A stretch of DNA of 64,000 nt. It comes from Marinobacter sp. GTDB lineage: Bacteria > Pseudomonadota > Gammaproteobacteria > Pseudomonadales > Oleiphilaceae. Location of the stretch: contig JAGYIS010000008.1 in the NCBI GenBank assembly GCA_018402255.1, positions 661,878 through 725,877 on the forward strand, given 5' to 3'. The position numbers and the translations under genes are program-made. How positions within the stretch are numbered: position 1 is the first letter of the stretch; each line of letters starts with the position of its first letter. This document shows positions 24,741 through 34,316 of this stretch, piece after piece. A model generated the notes under the pieces. The model saw only the letters and a list, made by a program, of their open reading frames with translations, ran no database searches and was not told the DNA's origin.

Positions 24741-27589
24741 TCGGTTTGCCGCTCGGGCACGGCGTCGCGCTGGCGCAGTTGCTCCAGGATCTCGGCGCCA
24801 TTAATGCCTTCCTCTCCCGTGGTCACCAACAGGGCTCGCTTGCGCTCTGTCAATGACTCGCGGAAGGTGTGCTGCAGTTCTTCCAGCGTGACCTCCCGAA
24901 TCGCCTCGGCCAACTGCTCACGGCTATCAAAGCGGGTATTGTTACGATCAATCTCGGTCCAGTAGCGGCTGGACACCTCGCCAAGTTGTCGATCACGCTC
25001 GGTCAGCTGGCTGATGATGGCCTGTTTTTCCCGGTCCAGCCTGTCACTTCCCAGCTCTCCCAGTTGTTTGGCAAAGCCTTCCGCGAATTCAGACACCGCA
25101 CTATCGATGGCCGCCCCGGTTGCTTCGGGTGACTGCACCACAAGGCCCAGGGCCGGTGTTTCGAGAATCTCGAACGCGGTCGCGTAGACAATGTAGCCAA
25201 GCTGGCGGCTGGTCCGGATATCCTCATAGAACGGACTGCTGAGGATCTGTGCCAACAGGCGATAGCGCGCACGCTCCTGGTAGGTTCTGTCCTTTCCTTG
25301 CAGGTAGAGCGTATAGCCGGTATCCGGGTGCTCCAGGTTCAGCGTGGCCAGTGTTTGTCCCTCTGGCAGTTGTCGGATACGAGAGCGTTCCACCGCTGTG
25401 CGTTCCCGTCCGTCCAGCACCATGGCCTGAACCTGCCGGGCCATGTTGAGCGTGGAGGCTTCGGTCAGGTTGCCATGGGCCAGCATGATCGGATCGGTCT
25501 TTGCCACCAGTTCTGCACCGAAAGATTCCAGCTCGGCCAGGGTGACCTCGCGCGCTGCAGCCAGCTTCTCAGGTACCGGGAAGGTGCCGTCAATCAGGGC
25601 GGTCTGGATAAACTCAGAGGTTTGCTGCACCGGGCGATCCTTGGCCTTGTTTTCCAGGCCGTCAATCAGCCGCTGGCGCGCGATGCGGAAGCGCTGTTCG
25701 GTAAAGTCGGGGTCAGAGAACTCCAACAGTATGCGGTTGACCAGCTTGTGCAATTTGTCGTTATAGCCGCCTACCCGAAGGGTGACACCGCGCAGGTGCG
25801 GGTAGATGCTGTAGTCCAGTCCAGCCAGTCGGGCGGAATAGGCCCAGGCATTCAGATTGGTGTCGATGGCGTCGACCAGCAACTGTGTCAGCACTTCGTT
25901 ACGGGCAGAAGCTCGTGCTTCGGGCGTGCGCAGGCTGATGAATACGTTGGCTTTGGGGGTATTGAACCGGGTGTCCCGGGCGTACCAGATATCAAGGCCA
26001 TCGAGCTCGCCCAGCAGCACCGGGTGGGTCATGCTCTCGCCGGGCACCAGGTCCAGATCCTCAGGCACAAACGGGTTGGCCGGCGGCAACGCAAGTTGTT
26101 CCGCGAGCGCAGAATCTACCTGTTCGGGCAGGGTCAGCGGCTCTCGTTGCCAGGGTGTGTCATACCATTCGGTAAACAGGGGCGTCTCGAAATTCTGGCC
26201 GGGTGCAGACACCCAGACTTTCAGGTTAGCCGGCGTCAGTTTTGCCAGAATCGCCTGGTATTGCTCCGGCGCGTAGCGATCCATCAGCCAGGGCGCGCTT
26301 AGCAGGTCTTCTGGCGGGTAGTCCCGCAGCAGGCTGGACAGTCTCATGGCTTCGCGCATGGGTTCGCTGCGCTCACGAAAGCGGAAATCCATCACCGCCA
26401 GTTGCTTCATTTCATCAAAACGTTGCTGACTGATGCCGTCGGAACGAACCTGATCAATGTACTGGAATGCCAGCGCGATGATCTCATCCTGTTGCGCCAG
26501 GCCTTCCCGGGTTAGCGACATGCTGATGTCCAGCGTGGCGTGCTTGCCCGTGTCCATGCCCAGGCCGGCAGAGAGCGATTCCACCAGGCCGGCCGACTTG
26601 AGCGTGTCGAAGAGGCTGCCGGGGCCCTCGTGACCGAGCAAATTGGCAACATAGGATGCCGGCTTGGTGCGGTAATTGTCGCGCTGGGACGGAATAGGGA
26701 AGGACAGGGTCAGGCTGCGGGAGTCTCTCAGGCTTTCGGCGGTGATGCGTTCGGGCAATCGGCGCTCATCGTACAGGGGCTGCGGATGGGTTTTGGCCGA
26801 CAGGTGACGATTTTCAATGGCGTTAAAACGCTGCCGCACCATGGCTTCGAGTTGGTCCAGGGATTGTGGACCATAGACGGCCAGGGTCATGATGTTGGCC
26901 GAGTATTTATCCTGCCAGAACTGGATCAGGTCGGGCCGCAACGGATTGTCTTCGGTGTTCTCCAGGGTGGTCAGATTGCCGACGGCATACTGACTGAAAG
27001 CATGATCCGGATTGCCGCCGGCTTTGCGGACGGACAGAAAACGTCGGCCGTCGTCTTTGAGCTTGGCGGTGTATTCGGAATGAACGGCGTTTCGCTCCCG
27101 GTCGACCAGTTCCGCTGTAAACAGCGGGTGAGAGAACTGCTGGGCAAAGCGATCGAGGGCCTGCTCCAGGAATTCTGCTTCCACATCAAAGAAGTAGTTG
27201 GTGTCTGCGAAAGCCGTGAAGGCATTGTGGCTGCCACCGTGACTGCGGATAAATTGCTGGTACTCGCCGGGGTCCGGATACTTTTCAGTACCGAGGAACA
27301 ACATGTGCTCCAGAAAGTGCGAGAGGCCCTCCCGGTCGGCCGGGTCGTCACCGCTGCCGACGGCGACGTTCATGGACGTCGCGGCTTTGTCCGCTTCCGG
27401 ATCTGACGCAAGGATCACCCGCAAGCCATTGTCCAGCTCCAGATAACGGTACTCGTTGGGATCGTTCGGGCTTTTGGTCGGCGATACGCTGGCCGTTGCC
27501 AGGCTACTGAGCAGTAGGCTGCCAAGCAGGAACAATAGAAAAAACGAGAAGCGCTTCAGACGATGAAACTCGGGGCGTTCAGCAGTCAT
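24737..27589 (-). CDS. Pitrilysin-like M16 zinc protease
   Basis: 950 residues, the full length of pitrilysin/insulysin-type peptidases. A signal peptide or anchor spans about 14-34. The inverted zinc motif HFLEH is at 91-95 (H91, E94, H95), and the third ligand E172 lies 77 residues after H95, as in E. coli pitrilysin. Two further M16 domains and the C-terminal clamp domain follow. It should degrade peptides in the periplasm. Confidence 0.93.
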   Translation of the reverse strand: MTAERPEFHRLKRFSFFLLFLLGSLLLSSLATASVSPTKSPNDPNEYRYLELDNGLRVILASDPEADKAATSMNVAVGSGDDPADREGLSHFLEHMLFLGTEKYPDPGEYQQFIRSHGGSHNAFTAFADTNYFFDVEAEFLEQALDRFAQQFSHPLFTAELVDRERNAVHSEYTAKLKDDGRRFLSVRKAGGNPDHAFSQYAVGNLTTLENTEDNPLRPDLIQFWQDKYSANIMTLAVYGPQSLDQLEAMVRQRFNAIENRHLSAKTHPQPLYDERRLPERITAESLRDSRSLTLSFPIPSQRDNYRTKPASYVANLLGHEGPGSLFDTLKSAGLVESLSAGLGMDTGKHATLDISMSLTREGLAQQDEIIALAFQYIDQVRSDGISQQRFDEMKQLAVMDFRFRERSEPMREAMRLSSLLRDYPPEDLLSAPWLMDRYAPEQYQAILAKLTPANLKVWVSAPGQNFETPLFTEWYDTPWQREPLTLPEQVDSALAEQLALPPANPFVPEDLDLVPGESMTHPVLLGELDGLDIWYARDTRFNTPKANVFISLRTPEARASARNEVLTQLLVDAIDTNLNAWAYSARLAGLDYSIYPHLRGVTLRVGGYNDKLHKLVNRILLEFSDPDFTEQRFRIARQRLIDGLENKAKDRPVQQTSEFIQTALIDGTFPVPEKLAAAREVTLAELESFGAELVAKTDPIMLAHGNLTEASTLNMARQVQAMVLDGRERTAVERSRIRQLPEGQTLATLNLEHPDTGYTLYLQGKDRTYQERARYRLLAQILSSPFYEDIRTSRQLGYIVYATAFEILETPALGLVVQSPEATGAAIDSAVSEFAEGFAKQLGELGSDRLDREKQAIISQLTERDRQLGEVSSRYWTEIDRNNTRFDSREQLAEAIREVTLEELQHTFRESLTERKRALLVTTGEEGINGAEILEQLRQRDAVPERQTD

Positions 27590-27630
27590 GGGACCTCTTT
27601 TGTCCAGTGAATCAGTGGGTCATCATGGTC

Positions 27631-27930
27631 TCAGTGCACAGACCCGGTCTTGGTGCTGGCGGGTTGTTGCTCCAGCGTCTGGCGGGCCAGGCTGGCGGCT
27701 TTGTCGGCGTCCAGTTCGCCCGAGCCTATGCGCTCTAAAACAGTGGCCATGATGGCAACGGACTGTCGGTAATCGGCAAACTCTGCCTGGAAAGCCTTGT
27801 CGATGGCCTGGTATACCGCCTGAATCTTGTCTTCCCGGCTACCTTTGTCGGCGGCGGAATCGTTGATGGCCTTGAGGCAGGCTCTGGCGATGGCAATGTA
27901 ACGTTCGGTATTGGGCGTATCGTTCGACAT
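27631..27930 (-). CDS. Hypothetical protein
   Basis: 99 residues, not recognised. Mainly helical (YIAIARACLKAINDSAADKG, then IQAVYQAIDKAFQAEFADYR), hydrophilic, no export signal. The start is the ATG at 27930. It lies upstream of the protease gene by 41 bp on the same strand and could be co-transcribed with it. Confidence 0.65.
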   Translation of the reverse strand: MSNDTPNTERYIAIARACLKAINDSAADKGSREDKIQAVYQAIDKAFQAEFADYRQSVAIMATVLERIGSGELDADKAASLARQTLEQQPASTKTGSVH

Positions 27931-28309
27931 AGGGATTTGGTGAACCTCAAACTATGGACGGTTTAGTGACGCCGGTTGGCGTGGAAAGTTCCCGATTATC
28001 GCATTGCGGGGCGTTGCTTGCATTGCCCTTCGGTAATTGTGGGGAGTGGCGCCCCGGTCGCCGGTTACTGTGCTAATCTCAAAACCAGTGTGTCGGTATT
28101 CCGGACATTTGCTGTCAGGCAAGGGTCGGATTTTTAGAGTAATGGCTCTAATAAAAACAAGGGCTTACAGAGCAAATGCTCTAATAAAGTTCGATACATG
28201 AAGGTTGCAATTAAGTAGAATGCCGGCTAAAGAGTTGCAGGTTACGACTTTAGTCTTATCTGCACTGGCGAAACGACAACAATAGAGCAACAGGCAGGAC
28301 GGATTATCT
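27931..28309. other. Upstream region of the fatty acyl-CoA reductase gene
   Basis: This 379-bp spacer has no convincing coding region. It contains the paired operator-like repeats at 28135-28188 and a TAGAAT-type -10 candidate near 28216 without a clear -35 partner. Confidence 0.5.
28135..28188. promoter_or_regulatory. Tandem operator-like repeat upstream of the fatty acyl-CoA reductase gene
   Basis: Two copies of AGAG-N6-CTCTAATAAA start at 28136 and 28169, 33 bp or about three helical turns apart. Each is itself an inverted repeat: TAGAG/CTCTA in the first (28135-28150) and AGAGCA/TGCTCT in the second (28169-28182). This spacing is typical of two sites for one dimeric regulator. The regulator is unknown. 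Confidence 0.55.
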
Positions 28310-30295
28310 ATGAATTATTTCCTGACAGGCGGCACCGGTTTTATCGGCCGTTTTCTGGTAGAAAAATTACTGGCCCGTGGTGGCACTGTTCATGTGTTGG
28401 TGCGGGAACAGTCCCAGGGAAAACTGGCTGAGCTGCGTGAGCGCTGGGGTGTCGATGACTCCCGGGTGAAGGCAGTGATCGGCGATCTGACCAGCAAGAA
28501 TCTGGGGATCGATGCGAAAACCCTGAAATCGCTGAAGGGCAATGTGGATCATTTCTTCCACCTGGCAGCCGTGTACGACATGGGTGCGGATGAAGATTCC
28601 CAGGCGGCCACCAATATCGAAGGCACCCGCGCTGCGGTTCAGGCTGCAGACGCCATGGCGGCCAAGCACTTCCATCACGTGTCGTCCATCGCTGCCGCAG
28701 GTTTGTTCAAAGGTATTTTCCGCGAGGACATGTTTGAAGAAGCGGAAAAGCTGGACCACCCCTATCTGCGCACCAAACACGAATCTGAAAAAGTGGTGCG
28801 GCAAGAGTGCAAGGTACCGTACCGGATTTATCGTCCAGGCATGGTTATTGGCCACTCTAAAACCGGTGAAATGGACAAGGTGGACGGGCCTTACTATTTC
28901 TTCAAGATGATTCAGAAGATCCGCCACGCCCTGCCGCAGTGGATGCCGACCATTGGTATCGAAGGCGGTCGCCTGAACATAGTGCCCGTGGATTTTGTGG
29001 TTGACGCCATGGATCACATCGCTCACCTGGACGGTGAGGACGGCAAGTGTTTCCACCTGGTCGATTCCGATCCGTACAAGGTAGGTGAGATTCTCAATAT
29101 CTTCAGCGAAGCTGGTCATGCGCCCAAAATGGGCATGCGCATTGATTCGCGGATGTTCGGCTTTATTCCACCGTTCATTCGCCAGAGCCTGAAGAATCTG
29201 CCGCCGGTTAAACGACTGACAGCCGCGGTGCTGGACGACATGGGTATTCCGCCGTCAGTAATGTCTTTCATCAACTACCCGACCCGTTTTGACGCCCGTG
29301 AAACCGAGCGGGCCCTGAAGGGCACCGGTATCGCGGTGCCGCGCCTGACCGATTTCGCACCGGTTATCTGGGACTTCTGGGAGCGCCACCTGGATCCCGA
29401 TTTGTTCAAGGATCGCACGCTGCGAGGAACCGTTGAAGGTCGCGTGTGTGTGGTGACCGGGGCAACATCTGGTATTGGTTTGGCAACGGCCCAGAAGCTG
29501 GCGGATGCCGGCGCGATTCTGGTGATTGGAGCCCGTAAGCTTGAACGCCTGAACGAGGTGGCTGCAGAGCTGGAGTCCCGTGGTGCCAGTGTGCATGCGT
29601 ATCCGTGCGATTTCGCCGATATGGAAGCCTGCGATGAGTTTGTGAAAACCGTGCTGGATAACCATGGCCACGTTGACGTGCTGATCAACAATGCTGGTCG
29701 GTCCATCCGTCGGTCACTGGATCTGTCTTTTGACCGTTTCCACGACTTTGAACGCACCATGCAGCTGAACTATTTCGGCTCTGTGCGCTTGATTATGGGC
29801 TTCTCTCCCAAGATGCTGGAGCGCCGCCGCGGTCACGTGGTGAACATCTCGTCCATCGGTGTGTTGACCAATGCGCCAAGGTTCTCGGCTTACGTTGCAT
29901 CAAAGTCTGCGCTGGATGCGTTCAGCCGTTGTGCCGCTTCTGAGTGGTCTGACCGCAATGTGACCTTCACCACCATTAACATGCCGTTGGTGAAGACTCC
30001 GATGATCGCGCCAACCAAGATCTACGACTCTGTTCCGACACTGTCGCCAGACGAAGCAGCGACTATGGTGGCGGATGCCATCGTGTATCGCCCGAAGCGG
30101 ATCGCAACCCGGTTGGGCATCTTTGCCCAGGTTCTTCACGCCCTGGCGCCTAAAATGGCGGAGATCGTTATGAACACCGGTTACCGGATGTTCCCGGATT
30201 CGCCGTCGGCGGCGGGCAGCAAGTCGGGTGAGAAACCGAAGGTGTCTTCCGAGCAGGTCGCTTTTGCGGCCATCATGCGGGGCATTTACTGGTAA
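28310..30295 (+). CDS. Two-domain fatty acyl-CoA reductase (alcohol-forming)
   Basis: 661 residues. It reduces long-chain acyl-CoA or acyl-ACP to fatty alcohol, feeding wax-ester synthesis. The N-terminal thioester-reductase domain (about 1-370) has TGGTGFIG at 6-13 and the YLRTK pair Y152/K156. The C-terminal classical SDR domain (about 374-600) has TGATSGIG near 382 and YVASK with Y528/K532, and would reduce the aldehyde. Length, domain order and sequence match the Marinobacter aquaeolei enzyme from memory. It is monocistronic, with a tandem repeat upstream and a strong terminator downstream. Confidence 0.95.
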   Translation: MNYFLTGGTGFIGRFLVEKLLARGGTVHVLVREQSQGKLAELRERWGVDDSRVKAVIGDLTSKNLGIDAKTLKSLKGNVDHFFHLAAVYDMGADEDSQAATNIEGTRAAVQAADAMAAKHFHHVSSIAAAGLFKGIFREDMFEEAEKLDHPYLRTKHESEKVVRQECKVPYRIYRPGMVIGHSKTGEMDKVDGPYYFFKMIQKIRHALPQWMPTIGIEGGRLNIVPVDFVVDAMDHIAHLDGEDGKCFHLVDSDPYKVGEILNIFSEAGHAPKMGMRIDSRMFGFIPPFIRQSLKNLPPVKRLTAAVLDDMGIPPSVMSFINYPTRFDARETERALKGTGIAVPRLTDFAPVIWDFWERHLDPDLFKDRTLRGTVEGRVCVVTGATSGIGLATAQKLADAGAILVIGARKLERLNEVAAELESRGASVHAYPCDFADMEACDEFVKTVLDNHGHVDVLINNAGRSIRRSLDLSFDRFHDFERTMQLNYFGSVRLIMGFSPKMLERRRGHVVNISSIGVLTNAPRFSAYVASKSALDAFSRCAASEWSDRNVTFTTINMPLVKTPMIAPTKIYDSVPTLSPDEAATMVADAIVYRPKRIATRLGIFAQVLHALAPKMAEIVMNTGYRMFPDSPSAAGSKSGEKPKVSSEQVAFAAIMRGIYW

Positions 30296-30309
30296 CTTTC
30301 ATCCCGGAC

Positions 30310-30345
30310 ACACAAAAAAACCCGCCTTGGCGGGTTTTTTTGTGT
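30310..30345. terminator. Bidirectional rho-independent terminator
   Basis: A perfect palindrome with 17-bp arms: ACACAAAAAAACCCGCC, a TT centre, then its complement. The CCCGCC/GGCGGG stem is followed by a T-run on both strands, so it ends both the reductase gene and the converging rnt gene. Confidence 0.9.
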
Positions 30346-30361
30346 CTGTTGTGGGCTGGTC

Positions 30362-31018
30362 TCAGTCTTCGTCGAGGTCAATCGCCGGGGGTGGGAAGCC
30401 ACCCAGCTCTTTCCAGCGGTTGACGATGCCGCAGAACAGATCGGCCGTTTTTTCCGCGTCATAGGCTGCCGAGTGCGCTTCCTTGTTGCTAAACGGAATG
30501 CCAGCCAGTTTGCAGGCCTGGGCCAGTACGGTGTGGCCATAGGCCAGACCGGCCAGCGCGGCGGTATCGAAAGTAGAGAACGGGTGGAACGGATTGCGTT
30601 TGATGTCTGCCCGCAGGGCAGCGGCAAACACAAAATTGTGATCAAACGTGGCATTGTGGCCGACCAGAACCGCGCGCTTGCAGTCGTGCTCTTTGACCGC
30701 TTTACGGATGGGGGCAAAGATTTCGCTCAAGCCCTCACGCTCGGGCACGGCTTCCCGCTCCAGGCTCCAGGGATCGATGCCGGTGAAATCCAGAGCGGAT
30801 TGTTCCAGATTGGCGCCTTCGAACGGGTCGATCTGCTGCAAGTGGGTTTCGCCCCGCCTGAGCCAGCCGTCATCGTCCATGGTGACCATGACGGCCGCGA
30901 TTTCCAGCAGTGCGTCCCGCTCGGGATTGAAGCCGGCAGTTTCAACATCCACAACCACCGGCAAAAAACCGCGGAAGCGACGAGACATAGGGTGTGGCTG
31001 TTTGTTTTCTTCTGACAC
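30362..31018 (-). CDS. rnt: Ribonuclease T
   Basis: 218 residues; a DEDDh 3'-5' exonuclease that matures tRNA and other stable RNA 3' ends. VVVDVETAGFNP carries D24 and E26. HNATFDHNF gives the third acidic residue, and HSAAYDAEKTADLF has the catalytic H and final D. The order rnt-pyrC on one strand, with motY divergent from pyrC, matches Pseudomonas. The spacing to pyrC is about 37 bp. Confidence 0.95.
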   Translation of the reverse strand: MSEENKQPHPMSRRFRGFLPVVVDVETAGFNPERDALLEIAAVMVTMDDDGWLRRGETHLQQIDPFEGANLEQSALDFTGIDPWSLEREAVPEREGLSEIFAPIRKAVKEHDCKRAVLVGHNATFDHNFVFAAALRADIKRNPFHPFSTFDTAALAGLAYGHTVLAQACKLAGIPFSNKEAHSAAYDAEKTADLFCGIVNRWKELGGFPPPAIDLDED

Positions 31019-31055
31019 TCGAACTCCGATGTTCGCAGTTTGAATTTAAAGTGTT

Positions 31056-32087
31056 TTACGCCATGCGCCAGTGAACGGTTTCGCCGGCCTTCAGGGGTAC
31101 GATGGTGCCATCAGCCAGGGGCAGCTGCTCCGGCATGGTCCAGGGTTCGCGTACCAGGGTAATCGTGTCGGTGTTTCTCGGCAGCCCGTAAAAATCCGCG
31201 CCATTGAAGCTGGCGAAGGCCTCCAGTTTATCCAGAATGCCCAGCTCCTCAAAAATATCTGCGTATAACCCGATAGCGCCATAGGCGGAGTAGCAGCCGG
31301 CACAACCGCAGGCTGCCTCTTTCATGCCGCGGGCATGGGGGGCTGAGTCGGTGCCCAGGAAGAACCGTGGATCACCACTGGCAACGGCGTCTCTGAGTGC
31401 CTTTTGGTGAGTATTACGCTTCAGGATGGGCAAGCAATACAGGTGCGGTCGCACACCGCCCACCAGCATGTGATTGCGGTTGTACATCAGATGCTGCGGG
31501 GTCAGAGTGGCCGCCAGATTGCCGCTGTTGTGGCTGCGCACGAAATCGGCGGAGTCTGCTGTGGTGATGTGTTCAAGCACTACTTTCAGAGTTGGGAAGG
31601 CGTCGATGGTTGGCGCCAGCACCCGCTCGAGAAATACTTTTTCACGATCAAAAATGTCAATGTCGGCGTCGGTCACTTCCCCGTGCACCAACAGCAACAT
31701 ACCGCAATTCGCCATGGCTTCCAGAACCGGGTAGATATTGCGGATGTCGGTCACGCCAGAAGCTGAGTTGGTGGTTGCCCCGGCTGGATAGAGCTTGGCG
31801 GCAACCACGCCGGCCGCCTTGGCTTCCCGGATGGTGTCAGGGGTGGTGCCTTCGGTCAGGTACAGTGTCATCAGCGGTTCAAAGGCTGCGTTGCCGGCAG
31901 CGGCCTGAATCCTGCTCCGATAAGCCGTGGCCGCGGCTGCATCGGTAACTGGCGGCGCCAGGTTAGGCATGATGATGGCCCGGCCGAAGCAGGCAGCCGT
32001 CGCCGGTACCACACTGTTCAATACCGCACCGTCGCGAACGTGCAGGTGCCAGTCGTCAGGGCGGGTGATGGTCAGTTCTCTGGTCAT
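31056..32087 (-). CDS. pyrC: Dihydroorotase
   Basis: 343 residues; the third step of pyrimidine biosynthesis. Zinc ligands H14 and H16 lie in DWHLHVRD, and the carboxylated lysine is in [13 protein letters not shown] near residue 101. [10 protein letters not shown] and [13 protein letters not shown] give further metal and substrate residues. It is the short class II type found in Gammaproteobacteria. It is transcribed divergently from motY. Confidence 0.96.
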   Translation of the reverse strand: MTRELTITRPDDWHLHVRDGAVLNSVVPATAACFGRAIIMPNLAPPVTDAAAATAYRSRIQAAAGNAAFEPLMTLYLTEGTTPDTIREAKAAGVVAAKLYPAGATTNSASGVTDIRNIYPVLEAMANCGMLLLVHGEVTDADIDIFDREKVFLERVLAPTIDAFPTLKVVLEHITTADSADFVRSHNSGNLAATLTPQHLMYNRNHMLVGGVRPHLYCLPILKRNTHQKALRDAVASGDPRFFLGTDSAPHARGMKEAACGCAGCYSAYGAIGLYADIFEELGILDKLEAFASFNGADFYGLPRNTDTITLVREPWTMPEQLPLADGTIVPLKAGETVHWRMA

Positions 32088-32174
32088 GGCAGCATTTGTA
32101 CCGCAGCAAAAAATTTGGCGGATTATATCAGAAGGTCGGTTGGAATGTTTTTGCTATTCCGCAGGGTTTGGCTA

Positions 32175-32201
32175 TCAAGTATTGCTCCGGGCGGTCGTTA
32201 A
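32175..32201 (+). promoter_or_regulatory. Sigma-28-like promoter of motY
   Basis: TCAAGTAT (32175-32182), 11 nt, then GTCGTTAA (32194-32201) resembles the FliA consensus at both boxes. It lies 39 nt upstream of the motY start. Weaker than the promoter ahead of the chemoreceptor gene. Confidence 0.45.
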
Positions 32202-32239
32202 CCAACCATGATCGTGCGAATGTTCGTTTTTGGGGTGTC

Positions 32240-33172
32240 ATGACTATGACCAGGTTGGTTCGCCAGTACTCGTTGTACAAAGCTGCAGGATTGTGTGGCG
32301 CGATAGTGTCCGCAGGTTTTGCTGCGCCCGCCCTGGCCGCCAGTTACGGAGCCGGCATCGAGAACAGCCAATGGTATTTGTCGGAATCAGTGTTCGAGTG
32401 TTCACTGGTTCATGATGTCCCGGGTTATGGCCGGGCGGTGTTCAGCCATCGGGCCGGCGAAAACCTGAGTTTTTTTCTGGAATCCGAGATAGCCGTCATG
32501 CGCCCGGGTCGCGGCCAATTGGTTGTTGAGGCACCGTCCTGGCGCCCAGGTGTTGCGCCAAGGCCAATCGGGGCGGTGACAGTGTCGGATGATCGCCGCG
32601 CGGTTACGGTAGGTAATCGCGAAGCCACCCTGATGACTCAAGGTTTGCTGCAGGGAATGCGGCCTACGGTTACCCGCGCTGCCTGGTACGATGACCGTCC
32701 AGTGCGCGTGCACCTTTCCAATGTGAACTTTTCCGGCCCTTACTCCGGTTACCGTGAGTGTGTGGCGGGTCTGTTGCCAGTTAACTACGATCAGATTCGC
32801 CGTTCCCGGGTGCCGTTTGCCAGTGGCAGCACCAGCCTGTCAGATGCCGACCGGCAGTTACTGGATAACATCGTGACCTATGTAATGGCCGATTCGACGG
32901 TTGAGAGGGTGTTTGTTGACGGCCATTCGGACAGCGTGGGTAGCCGCATTGATAACCGGGCGTTGTCAGAAGAGCGGGCCAATGTGGTGGCAGACTACCT
33001 GAGGTCTCGTGGTATCGACGAGGATCTGCTGATCGTTCGGGCCCAGGGTGATCAGTTCCCCGTGTCCCGCCGCCACGCCGATAATCGCAGGACCACCATC
33101 CGTTTGCAGCGGCAAGGTGAGCAGCCAGATCTGCAACAGGCCAACGGCCCCGGTACGGGTTTCTCGAGCTGA
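32240..33172 (+). CDS. motY: Sodium-type flagellar protein MotY
   Basis: 310 residues. A signal peptide ends near residue 33 (FAAPALAA). The N-terminal domain (about 35-170), which binds the flagellar basal body T-ring in MotY proteins, contains NSQWYLSESVFECSLVHDVP. The C-terminal OmpA domain (about 175-290) has the peptidoglycan-binding VFVDGHSDSVGSR and LSEERANVVADYL. The start is the ATG at 32240. Adjacent pyrC and rnt repeat the Pseudomonas arrangement. It supports a MotY-stabilised stator system. Confidence 0.92.
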   Translation: MTMTRLVRQYSLYKAAGLCGAIVSAGFAAPALAASYGAGIENSQWYLSESVFECSLVHDVPGYGRAVFSHRAGENLSFFLESEIAVMRPGRGQLVVEAPSWRPGVAPRPIGAVTVSDDRRAVTVGNREATLMTQGLLQGMRPTVTRAAWYDDRPVRVHLSNVNFSGPYSGYRECVAGLLPVNYDQIRRSRVPFASGSTSLSDADRQLLDNIVTYVMADSTVERVFVDGHSDSVGSRIDNRALSEERANVVADYLRSRGIDEDLLIVRAQGDQFPVSRRHADNRRTTIRLQRQGEQPDLQQANGPGTGFSS

Positions 33173-33182
33173 TTGTCGAGTG

Positions 33183-34109
33183 CTAGTAAACGGTGCTCAA
33201 CAGATCCAGATGTGCGGTCACGCTCTCGGCCAGGGCTTTCAGGTGGTAGCCCCCCTCCAGCGTTGAGATGATCCGGTCATTGGCGTGATCGTGTGCCACG
33301 CTGATCAGCATTTCTGTCAGCCAGCGGTAATCATCCACTTCCAGATTCAGTTCCGCCATCGGGTCCAGTTTGTGACCATCAAATCCGGCTGAAATAAGCA
33401 CCAGTTGTGGCCGGAAATCCTGCAGTCGTTTCAGCCACCCGGCCTCCACGGTTTTTCGATATTCCAGCGCTGAGCAATTGGACGCAATGGGCACATTGAC
33501 GATGTTGTCGGCTTGCCGGTGCACGTGGGAGTGCGGGTAGAACGGATGTTGAAAGCTGGAGCACATCAGAATGCGCTCATCGCCACTGACAATATCCACG
33601 GTGCCGTTGCCCTGGTGGACATCAAAATCGATGATGGCAACGCGTTCCAGATGATGGAAGGTGAGGGCACGCATCGCTGCCAGTGCAATGTTGTTGTAAA
33701 AGCAGAAACCCATGGATTTGGCACGCTCGGCATGGTGCCCCGGCGGCCGCGCACAAACGAATGCGTTGGTTACCTGGCTGCTCATCACCATATCGACCGC
33801 TTGAACGTTGCCGCCCGCGGCCAGCCTTGCGGCGCGCAGGGTGTCTGGCATCATCGCGGTGTCTGGATCTGTGAACACCCGGCCACGGGTGGGTTGCATC
33901 ATGTCGAGCTGTTGCAGGTAAGTCTCCGGATGCACCGTCAGCAGTTGATCACGGGTGATCTCCTCCGGTCTTACCCAGTCCAGGTCTTGCTCCAGATGGG
34001 TGTCAGCCAGATACGCCAGGATGGTTGAAATACGCTCTGGGCTTTCCGGGTGTTCCGGGCCCATGTTGTGTTTCATGCAGTCGTCGTGGGAGAAAAATGC
34101 CGTGGTCAT
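33183..34109 (-). CDS. Histone deacetylase-like amidohydrolase
   Basis: 308 residues. Hallmarks of the deacetylase fold are all present: HPESPERI near 20, the catalytic histidine pair RPPGHHAE (H125, H126), and zinc ligands D163 and H165 in IIDFDVHQGNGT. SAGFDGHKLDP and TLEGGYHL near the C-terminus complete the site. Substrate may be an acetylated protein, polyamine or small molecule. It is adjacent to, and divergent from, an acetyltransferase gene, so linked acetylation control is possible. Confidence 0.9.
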   Translation of the reverse strand: MTTAFFSHDDCMKHNMGPEHPESPERISTILAYLADTHLEQDLDWVRPEEITRDQLLTVHPETYLQQLDMMQPTRGRVFTDPDTAMMPDTLRAARLAAGGNVQAVDMVMSSQVTNAFVCARPPGHHAERAKSMGFCFYNNIALAAMRALTFHHLERVAIIDFDVHQGNGTVDIVSGDERILMCSSFQHPFYPHSHVHRQADNIVNVPIASNCSALEYRKTVEAGWLKRLQDFRPQLVLISAGFDGHKLDPMAELNLEVDDYRWLTEMLISVAHDHANDRIISTLEGGYHLKALAESVTAHLDLLSTVY

Positions 34110-34316
34110 ACGTGGTGTCTGGCCTGAATAAGCTTATTATTTTTGTCATGTTATCAGGGATAACCGAAGTCTGTCGTCTTTCTTTGGTCTAATGGTTGTG
34201 ATTGACGATTTACATCAGAAAATACCCATCTAAGATAAGGTATGCATTGATAAGTCACCTGTTTTACTGAGATTCTTAACTAAATCGCAGTAGCCCACCG
34301 ATCAGGGAGAGTCATC

